Part shown: positions 5,458-10,757 of the stretch, one piece after another
Layout: every line of letters starts with the position of its first letter
Numbering within the stretch: position 1 is the stretch's first letter
Assembly (NCBI GenBank): GCA_026713205.1
Contig: JAPOOY010000255.1
Span: forward strand, 1 to 10,757
DNA: 10,757 bases
Direction of reading: 5' to 3'
From: Bdellovibrionales bacterium
GTDB lineage: Bacteria > Bdellovibrionota > Bdellovibrionia > Bdellovibrionales > UBA1609
Notes under the pieces: generated by a model
Told to the model about the DNA's origin: nothing
The model's input: the letters and a program-made list of their open reading frames with translations, nothing else
The model's database searches: none
Program-made: the position numbers and the translations under genes

Positions 5458-6109
5458 TTACCAAGTTAGGAAACTGACTACTCTTTAAATGATGCTTTTC
5501 TATGCTGAGATTCACTTTTGACAATTTTCTCAATTCTATATGAGGTTTGTTGGGATAGATAGGGTCACCTGATTTTTCTAATCTTTTCGTAGGGGTAATA
5601 ATAACGACTTTCTTTTTTAATCTATATTTCACAAATTCCAAAGGGGTTTTTAAATCTGTGTCATTTGATAATAAAACAATACAATCAATGTTTCCCTTAC
5701 AACAATCATAAACAATATGAGAGGCTATATTTACATCTGTCTCTTTCTCTTCAGGTTTAAAAATCTTTACTGTCTTACCAGTGATGACCTCTCTTTTCAA
5801 TCTATGGTCATATTCAATAAGTCTCCCTATAATTTGTCTTTTCTTGTGCTTTCCAAGTATAATCTCAATACTTGGCAGTGTTTTCAAAACTTTTAAATAT
5901 ATAAATTGTCTATGAGCAGAATCACGCTTTGTAGAAAAAGCAGTAAAGTATTTAATCTTTGATATTTTATGCAAAGAGAGATTTAATATACTCTCTACTA
6001 ATCCTTTGACATTCAACCATGTATAAGGAGTATTTTTAAGTGAATATTGAAGGTTTAATCCATCAATATAAACGATTGTATTAAGGGTTTTGGAAGGTTT
6101 AGATTGCAA
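5426..6109 (-). CDS. NYN domain (PIN-like) protein, LabA/DUF88-type
   Basis: The product is 227 residues. The NYN fold is clear: TIVYIDGLNLQYSL with Asp16, KIKYFTAFS, EKETDVNIASHIVYDC with Asp125, and IVLLSNDTDLKTPLEFVK with Asp150 and Asp152; these acidic residues form the metal site of PIN-like RNases. The C-terminus NGIYKPKGW is the usual end of this group. Such proteins are predicted RNases; some act in RNA turnover, others in phage defence, and the substrate here is unknown. The only start in frame near the domain is TTG at 6109-6107, with a weak purine-rich AAGAAAAAG before it; the frame stays open upstream as far as a TAG near 6190 but contains no ATG, GTG or TTG start. It is oriented against its neighbours and flanked by transposase remnants, which suggests acquisition with mobile DNA. 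Confidence 0.85.
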   Translation of the reverse strand: MQSKPSKTLNTIVYIDGLNLQYSLKNTPYTWLNVKGLVESILNLSLHKISKIKYFTAFSTKRDSAHRQFIYLKVLKTLPSIEIILGKHKKRQIIGRLIEYDHRLKREVITGKTVKIFKPEEKETDVNIASHIVYDCCKGNIDCIVLLSNDTDLKTPLEFVKYRLKKKVVIITPTKRLEKSGDPIYPNKPHIELRKLSKVNLSIEKHHLKSSQFPNLVNGIYKPKGWS

Positions 6110-6136
6110 AATATTTCTTTTTCTTAAAAGACGAAA

Positions 6137-6153
6137 GCGACCTTTTGGGTCGC
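6137..6153 (-). terminator. Terminator-like hairpin in the NYN leader
   Basis: On the minus strand GCGACC-CAAAA-GGTCGC is followed by TTTCGTCTTTT, 27 bases before the TTG start. A terminator between promoter and gene suggests attenuation. The GGTCG arm could also pair with CGACC in the loop of the upstream hairpin, giving alternative folds. Confidence 0.45.
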
Positions 6154-6159
6154 CTCGTA

Positions 6160-6183
6160 CCCCATCGGTCGTAACGGATGGGG
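6160..6183 (-). other. First leader hairpin upstream of the NYN gene
   Basis: CCCCATC at 6160-6166 pairs perfectly with GATGGGG at 6177-6183, with a 10-base loop. It lies six bases from the terminator-like hairpin and just after the predicted transcription start. It may be a regulatory leader structure or a remnant of a repeat. Confidence 0.5.
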
Positions 6184-6195
6184 GATGCTAATAAT

Positions 6196-6224
6196 AATAT
6201 CGGTTCAAATCATAAAAGAGTCAA
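6196..6224 (-). promoter_or_regulatory. Sigma-70 promoter of the NYN gene
   Basis: On the minus strand TTGACT (6224-6219) is followed after 17 bases by GATATT (6201-6196), with TATTAT two bases further as an alternative -10. Transcription would start near 6190, giving a leader of about 80 bases that contains both hairpins. Confidence 0.5.
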
Positions 6225-6331
6225 GCAAAAAACTCAGTTAGTGATTTTCCTGACTTTGACACTTTTAAAAAAGATATTGAATGATTTTAGTCACTTACAG
6301 GTTATTCTGTGCCACACATTTCCGTTAGGTT

Positions 6332-6616
6332 TCAGGATAAAGGGGTGATTTCAGACACCCTCTTCAATCCAAAAGCTTCATAAATGGCCCTCATCGGTTC
6401 CGTCAACCGAGAAGGAAACCGGTAAAACCTCCCCCTGCGATCCTCTATCACACTGTATTGATCCCTCTTTAAAATATCCCTCAACTTTTCAATGCTGAAT
6501 TTTAACCCCGCCTTCTCCAAATGATACTTCACTCTATAAGACAAAGAATAAGCCAAAAAACAAATCGCTATATGGGCCTCTATCCTTTTCCTCGTCCAAT
6601 GATAAACCGGACCAGT
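6332..6616 (-). mobile_element. IS4/IS1634-type transposase C-terminal remnant
   Basis: The minus-strand frame reads TGPVYHWTRKRIEAHIAICF, then LAYSLSYRVKYHLEKAGLKF and about 55 further residues, ending TGA at 6334-6332. The R-x-VYHW-x-x-x-RIEAHI-x-I-CFLA block is the characteristic C-terminal motif of IS4-superfamily (IS1634-like) DDE transposases with the catalytic Glu, and the YEAFGL-like tail is its usual end. The N-terminal and central parts are missing, so it is a remnant. CCTGACTTTGACAC at 6249-6262 beyond the stop could be the element's old terminal repeat. The remnant ends about 117 bases before the ankyrin gene. Confidence 0.75.
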
Positions 6617-6732
6617 GTAATAATGAGGTTTAGATTCTATTCTATATATAGTCGCAGACAGAATACTTCAGATTTGCTTGAAGGAATCTTTTTGCAGTTG
6701 ATTTTTTATATCTCAAATGGTAGAAAAAGCTA

Positions 6733-9252
6733 ATGGCTGTGATTAAGATTCCCATTCTGGTATTTTTTCTAACTTTTTTTACAGCCTGTCATCTATTTTT
6801 TCCAAAGCTGGATGTAAAACCAGAAGCGCCTTCGGAAGTGATGAAATCTGAAAATTCCACATCAGACAAAGATCAATCAGTATCGGATAAAGATCAATCA
6901 GTTTCTCCGCAAGAGGAAAATTCCAGGCTAAAAAATACACAATCAGACAATAAAAATTTACCGGCTTCCAGGAAGCAAATTCAGCCCTCAGGCAAGACGG
7001 ATTCTTCCGCCATACAACCTGTAAAAAAGCCGCTTTCAAATGCTGAATTGAAATTTTTTTTTGAAGCTGTTAAAGAAAATGATTTGAAAAAAGTTAACTC
7101 AGCTCTTAAGGACGGCGCCGATCCGACAGTTCCGGATTCGGATGGTAACACCGCAATTATAATAGCTGTGGAAAAGGGTTATACAGACCTTGTTAAAAGA
7201 TTTTTACAGGATAAATCAATAGAGGCGTCACAGCTTAATCACAGAAATAAAAAAGGCGATACGGCTCTCACTGTATCCATCAAGAAAGGTAATCTGGAGA
7301 TTATGGAGTTATTGCTTCAGGCCGGTGCGGATTCAACATATCGTCATGTCTTTGGTTACACTCCGTTCTTTCTTGCAGTAAGCTATAATCATATTGCTTT
7401 AGCCAGGAGACTGCTTGAGATTCCTAAAATTAAAGCTTCTATCAATGTAAGAGAAACACACTCTCTTCCAGATGGTTTTGGTGGTTCTATAAGACAAGAA
7501 CGAACTGCTTTCCTGGGAATTATTTATATGATTATGATTAAGAGAGGTGATATGAGAGTTGAAGCAACTTCCTATGGAATGGAAATGGTGGATTTGTTAT
7601 TGGCGGCGGGAGCGGACCCGCTGATTACAGATGAAGAAGGAGAAAATGCTTTGTCTCAGGCTGTTGCCTCCACTCACAATCTTCTTCTTGAAAGATTATT
7701 GAAAATCCCCTCGGTTAAACAAAGTGTTACCGACACCGCCGAAGGAAGAAAGGCTTTCGTGAAAGCTATGGCAATAAGACCGGAAACTGTGGATGTGTTT
7801 TTAAAAGTCGGAGTGAATATTCTCATTCCTGACGGAGAAGGGAACAACCTTCTCATGGATTTAGCGCAAGACCCTCCCCCGGGGAGTGGCATCTATTCTA
7901 AGTGTATCTTTTATGATGGAGATGAGGATGAATCTCTATCTTTAAAAATTTTAAAAAAGATATTATCTTCTCCCGCCGTCAAAAAAAACATAAATATGCA
8001 AAATAAAAAAGGAGAAACTCTTTTATTTTTAACTGTAAGACAAGGCTGTAAAGTAATGACAAATTTTCTTTTGGATATGGAAGCGGATCCGACAATTCCG
8101 GATAAAAATGGAAAAACAGTATTTAAAATGGCAAGTCGTGGTCTATGGATATATCGTAGCGCTCGTCTTAAAGAGGCAAAAGACATATTTAACAGGCTCC
8201 TGGAAATTCCCTCTGTCAGACAAAATATCAAACCCTGGAACTTTGGCCGTTGCGCTACTTGTGAGATGTACCATTTCCCTCTCTTTCCTATTTCAGCAAA
8301 ATTAACTGTGTTAAACGACATAGATACATTTCAAAAGCTTTTGAACACACCTGCTGGTCAAAAAGAATTAAAAACAAAACCAAGAAAAAGAACAATTAAG
8401 AAGAGCGATGAGAAGCCTTTTCCTCCTGCTTGGAAAACATGGCTTATTATAATGATTCGAACCAATCGCCTTGAGTTTGTAAATTTATTGCTTGAAGCGG
8501 GAGCCGATCCGACAGTTCCGGATTCAGATGGTAATACTCCACTGATGGTGGCCGTAAAGTGGAATTATGAGGCCATTATTAAAAGACTGTTGGAGATTCC
8601 CGCTGTCAAAGATAGTATCAACCTCACAAACACAAACGGTGTTTTATTACGGTTCTTGGGTTTTTCTATGCGTAAAACAACAGCTTTTTTTCAAGCCGTA
8701 GATTGGAGTGTCTATGGGAGTAGGAGTGTCTTACCAGCGATGAACTTACTTTTAGATGCGGATGCCGATCCGACCATTCCGGATGCGGACGGAAATACGC
8801 CTTTGATGAGAGCCCTATCTGGTTTCATTTTTATTGATTCTCTTATAATTGATTCTCTTATAAAAGATGAAAGACGAAAGTTGCAGGCGGAAGTTGTTAA
8901 ACGATTATTAAGCTTGGATGCAGTTAAAAATCCAGATCATCTTAATGCTGAAAATCAAGCAGGGGAAACAGCTTTATCTATCATTGAGAGGATTTTAGAA
9001 AAAGAGCCTGATACTTCTCTTTTCCTTGAAATCAGGAAAGAGCTTTTAGATGGAGGGGCTGTACCATTTGAAGAAAAATCCGGAAAAAAATCAGAAAAGA
9101 AAAAGTCACTCCAGACAAAAAAAATTGATAAAAATCTTCCAATCACTCCAAAAGATCAAAAACAAGATCAGCCCTTACGGGAAACTGCCCATGAAGAAAA
9201 AAAAAGACCCTTTCCGAAAGCTCTTTTTGGGAAAACACTTTATCCGGTCTGA
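6733..9252 (+). CDS. Ankyrin-repeat lipoprotein, 839 residues
   Basis: MAVIKIPILVFFLTFFTACH is a lipoprotein signal peptide with a plausible lipobox FTAC (Cys19). A polar linker follows (about 25-103), including SDKDQSV twice. From about 104 to 775 there are degenerate ankyrin repeats, recognisable by LLLxxGADP, GxTxLxxAV and RLLEIPxVKxxIN. Clear hairpin-loop modules GADPTVPDSDGNT occur at 128-140 and 590-602, with variants at 450-462 and 677-689. The C-terminal 60 residues are very Lys-rich and look disordered. It is probably anchored in the outer or inner membrane and presents a protein-binding solenoid. An in-frame TAG lies nine bases before the ATG, fixing the upstream limit; the ribosome binding site is weak (AGAAAAAG). 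The next gene is an outer-membrane beta-barrel in the same direction, a possible partner. Alternative: a secreted effector, but the lipobox argues for anchoring. Confidence 0.85.
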   Translation: MAVIKIPILVFFLTFFTACHLFFPKLDVKPEAPSEVMKSENSTSDKDQSVSDKDQSVSPQEENSRLKNTQSDNKNLPASRKQIQPSGKTDSSAIQPVKKPLSNAELKFFFEAVKENDLKKVNSALKDGADPTVPDSDGNTAIIIAVEKGYTDLVKRFLQDKSIEASQLNHRNKKGDTALTVSIKKGNLEIMELLLQAGADSTYRHVFGYTPFFLAVSYNHIALARRLLEIPKIKASINVRETHSLPDGFGGSIRQERTAFLGIIYMIMIKRGDMRVEATSYGMEMVDLLLAAGADPLITDEEGENALSQAVASTHNLLLERLLKIPSVKQSVTDTAEGRKAFVKAMAIRPETVDVFLKVGVNILIPDGEGNNLLMDLAQDPPPGSGIYSKCIFYDGDEDESLSLKILKKILSSPAVKKNINMQNKKGETLLFLTVRQGCKVMTNFLLDMEADPTIPDKNGKTVFKMASRGLWIYRSARLKEAKDIFNRLLEIPSVRQNIKPWNFGRCATCEMYHFPLFPISAKLTVLNDIDTFQKLLNTPAGQKELKTKPRKRTIKKSDEKPFPPAWKTWLIIMIRTNRLEFVNLLLEAGADPTVPDSDGNTPLMVAVKWNYEAIIKRLLEIPAVKDSINLTNTNGVLLRFLGFSMRKTTAFFQAVDWSVYGSRSVLPAMNLLLDADADPTIPDADGNTPLMRALSGFIFIDSLIIDSLIKDERRKLQAEVVKRLLSLDAVKNPDHLNAENQAGETALSIIERILEKEPDTSLFLEIRKELLDGGAVPFEEKSGKKSEKKKSLQTKKIDKNLPITPKDQKQDQPLRETAHEEKKRPFPKALFGKTLYPV
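6862..6903 (+). repeat. Tandem 21-bp duplication in the ankyrin gene linker
   Basis: Two adjacent 21-base units (6862-6882 and 6883-6903) encode SDKDQSV; they share AAAGATCAATCAGT and differ at a few positions. In-frame duplication in the linker between the lipid anchor and the repeats. Confidence 0.9.
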
Positions 9253-9274
9253 AAAGTCTGCTTCCCTAATAAAA

Positions 9275-9298
9275 ATCATATAATGATACTTTTTTTTC
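9275..9298 (+). terminator. Weak terminator-like hairpin after the ankyrin gene
   Basis: ATCAT-ATA-ATGAT followed by AC and a run of eight T. The stem is five A/T-rich pairs, so strength is doubtful; the same stretch also contains TATAAT at 9279-9284 without a matching -35. Confidence 0.3.
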
Positions 9299-9410
9299 TT
9301 GCCAATAAAACAAAGACAGGGGAAACTGCCTTAATATCCTCTTAAAGGGTTGCAATTTTAGAAAATTCTTCGGCTTTTTGAGTGTAGCTTCAAACTAAAA
9401 AGGAGAAAAA

Positions 9411-10298
9411 ATGAAAAAAATACTATCTACAATTTTATGCTATTTTCCTGTGAAAAAACGATCCTATGGCTTTTTACCGGTTTTTCTTTTTCTAATGTTT
9501 CCGGGTTTCCTGAATGCAACGGAAGAGACTGCGGAGAATAAGGAAAAAGCACAAAAAGCCTCAGATGTTTTTGTAGAAGTGGATTTAAACAAAAAGGATG
9601 ACGATGACTATTACTTTGGTGTTTTTGTTGGCGCTGGCAAATTAAAAAATACCCATGTGGATGTTGAGGGCTTTGCAAACTGGGGGCATCCCGGCTCATC
9701 TGTTGATTACGATGATTCTGCTACAGTGGGAGGTTTTTTGATAGGAAAAAAGGCTTCCATCAATGGTTTGCCTGTCCGTTTGGAGCTTGATGGAACATTC
9801 GGTAAAATGTCAGCTCAAACAAATAGACTGGACCCTGAAGGTTTGGATGAAACGGCAAAATCTGAAGTGCTATGGCTTGTTACAGCCCGAGCCGGTCTTG
9901 AAAAAAATGTTGGACTGGTCACGCTGCTTGCTAATAGCGGGTTGGCTTTGGCGCGAATTTCCAATTCTGTCACTGATATAGATTTTAGACGGGATGCTCC
10001 ACCACAAAGAGATCCTGATGATTCCTTTCAAGATAATTCCATTCATTTAGGTTGGGTATTTGGCCTTGGAGCTGAAATCCCCTTGGATAAAAATTTGCAA
10101 AGAGCCTTGCAGGATGATGAGACATGGACTTTAAGATTGGAAGGTTCCTATATCAACTTTGGTAAAGACAGATATACAGTTAATCATTCCGGCAATAACA
10201 GATGTGGAGTGGACGGGCCTCGCAGACCTTGCATTTATACTATTAAAAATGAGATTGGTATTCTACGCTTTGTTCTCTCCCGCCGATTCTCTTTATAG
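9411..10298 (+). CDS. Outer-membrane beta-barrel protein
   Basis: The product is 295 residues. There is a long signal region: a Lys-rich N-terminus, a hydrophobic core (FLPVFLFLMF), then GFLNA before TEETAENK, where signal peptidase I would cut near residue 36. After a charged linker (KKDDDDYYFGVFVGAG), the body has alternating polar and hydrophobic strands ending in aromatic residues: VRLELDGTFGKMS, VLWLVTARAGLE, LLANSGLALARIS, HLGWVFGLGAEI, TLRLEGSYINFGK, GILRFVLSRRFSL. This is the pattern of small 8-stranded OmpA/opacity-type barrels, with the closing strand at the C-terminus. Two Cys near the end (RCGVDGPRRPC) may form a disulfide in an extracellular loop. AAGGAG lies six bases before the ATG. 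Ligand or function unknown; immunity, adhesion or structural roles are all possible. Confidence 0.8.
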   Translation: MKKILSTILCYFPVKKRSYGFLPVFLFLMFPGFLNATEETAENKEKAQKASDVFVEVDLNKKDDDDYYFGVFVGAGKLKNTHVDVEGFANWGHPGSSVDYDDSATVGGFLIGKKASINGLPVRLELDGTFGKMSAQTNRLDPEGLDETAKSEVLWLVTARAGLEKNVGLVTLLANSGLALARISNSVTDIDFRRDAPPQRDPDDSFQDNSIHLGWVFGLGAEIPLDKNLQRALQDDETWTLRLEGSYINFGKDRYTVNHSGNNRCGVDGPRRPCIYTIKNEIGILRFVLSRRFSL

Positions 10299-10400
10299 AA
10301 GTTTAGTATTGTAAAAAAAGCAGTTTCAAAAGACGAATCACCCTGTTCTCCCATGAAGGCAGTCATGTATTTTTTATATATAGGAATCTTCAAAAATCTA
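10299..10400. other. Intergenic stretch after the beta-barrel gene
   Basis: No gene, RNA or clear terminator is seen directly after the stop. It is AT-rich and leads into the repeat cluster at 10401. Confidence 0.5.
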
Positions 10401-10433
10401 TTTATACCTATCTGGTTTGAAATTTTCGGTTTT
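10401..10433 (+). repeat. Palindromic repeat family, copy A
   Basis: TTTATACCTATCTGGTTTGA followed by AATTTTCGGTTTT. It matches copies B, C and D with a few substitutions. Confidence 0.7.
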
Positions 10434-10450
10434 CCTTCCATATGAAATGA

Positions 10451-10471
10451 ACCCTCCCCTTAAGGAAGGGT
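10451..10471 (+). other. GC-rich imperfect palindrome between repeats A and B
   Basis: ACCCTCCCCTTAAGGAAGGG plus T forms a 21-base palindrome with a 5-bp outer stem (ACCCT/AGGGT) and two mismatches. It could be a terminator stem, but the following bases (GTAATTTCTTT) are only moderately T-rich. Confidence 0.4.
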
Positions 10472-10488
10472 GTAATTTCTTTCCTCTG

Positions 10489-10582
10489 AAAAACCTAAAA
10501 ACTCAAACCGGATTGGTATAAAGAGAAGTAACATTATGCTTCTCCAATATATACCGATCGGGTTTGAATTTTCCGGTTTTTA
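10489..10582. repeat. Large inverted repeat (copies B and C) forming a 94-base hairpin
   Basis: Copy B (minus strand, 10489-10522) and copy C (plus, 10550-10582) are inverted copies of the same unit. Between them GAGAAG (10523-10528) and CTTCTC (10539-10544) pair around the loop TAACATTATG. Pairing continues outward through GGTATA/TATACC, CAAACC/GGTTTG and AAAACC-type/GGTTTT. The size and structure resemble a miniature palindromic element or REP-like pair. Confidence 0.75.
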
Positions 10583-10678
10583 TTTAAGAGACATAAGCCC
10601 TTTATAACAGACTATAGGGGTCAAAAATGAGTTCGGCTTTGACACCTGGATTCAAGGACTTAGTGCACCACCCCAGTT

Positions 10679-10757
10679 TCACTCCCTATATACCTCAAAC
10701 GGTGTCTTATAACCAAGACATTTCCTCGCCCTGTTATTCAAAAGCCTCTCTATCCTC
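10679..10757 (-). mobile_element. IS30-family transposase, C-terminal end (runs off right edge)
   Basis: The minus strand encodes RIERLLNNRARKCLGYKTPF, then EVYRE and TGA at 10681-10679. LNNRxRKCLxYKTPxEV is the hallmark C-terminus of IS30-type transposases. Only 25 residues are inside the window, so intactness cannot be judged. The element's end should lie between the stop and about 10615; GGCTTTGACACC at about 10635-10646 is a candidate part of the terminal repeat, but I cannot fix the border. Confidence 0.7.

Noticed and set aside
8330..8345. 16-bp perfect palindrome TTCAAAAGCTTTTGAA
   Set aside because: It lies inside the ankyrin coding sequence and is made of simple A/T-rich codons; chance is sufficient.
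9246..9258. GTCTGAAAAGTC at the end of the ankyrin gene matches the IS5-like end at 5157
   Set aside because: A 12-base match is expected by chance in a 10-kb AT-rich window, and no other IS sequence follows.
1..10757. CRISPR array, tRNA or rRNA genes
   Set aside because: No regularly spaced direct repeats and no tRNA or rRNA-like sequence seen by eye.

Overview
The window is an AT-rich bacterial segment from a Gram-negative organism. It encodes a type IV pilin-like prepilin, an outer-membrane beta-barrel protein with a signal peptide, and an ankyrin-repeat lipoprotein. Three insertion-sequence remnants of different families (IS5-like, IS4/IS1634-like, IS30-like) and several palindromic repeats mark it as an accessory, rearranged region. 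The taxon cannot be fixed from the sequence; the pilin and ankyrin content would fit a predatory or host-associated lineage such as Bdellovibrionota, but that is a guess.

Layout, left to right. (1) 1-362: C-terminal end of a DUF4143-type AAA ATPase. (2) 608-825: remnant of a very short lipoprotein gene, broken by one base in an A run. (3) 873-2524: overlapping pair of an XRE/ImmA-IrrE metalloprotease-type regulator and a DUF4411 PIN-like protein, a toxin-antitoxin-like arrangement. (4) 2697-4040: a 32-bp exact inverted repeat brackets a promoter, a coiled-coil PD-(D/E)XK nuclease-like gene and the ribosome binding site and start codon of the pilin gene. (5) 3997-4608: cysteine-rich prepilin with an unusual 49-residue leader, ended by a strong terminator, then a small secreted or membrane-anchored protein (4717-5127). 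(6) 5150-5305: IS5-family remnant. (7) 5311-6224, minus strand: NYN (PIN-like) RNase-type gene with a possible coupled 48-residue ORF, preceded by a promoter and two tandem leader hairpins, the second terminator-like. (8) 6332-6616, minus strand: IS4/IS1634-type transposase tail. (9) 6733-9252: 839-residue ankyrin-repeat lipoprotein, then (10) 9411-10298: outer-membrane beta-barrel protein. (11) 10401-10582: three copies of a palindromic repeat; a fourth copy lies at 2743. (12) 10679-10757: C-terminus of an IS30-family transposase running off the right edge.

Functionally, there are three candidate nuclease or conflict modules (XRE-ImmA plus DUF4411, coiled-coil PD-(D/E)XK, NYN) mixed with surface or envelope proteins. 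The most unusual signal is the 32-bp inverted repeat. One copy lies inside the pilin leader just after its start codon, so inversion between the copies would detach the pilin body from its ribosome binding site and start codon. This is a hypothesis about a phase switch; no recombinase is encoded in the window.
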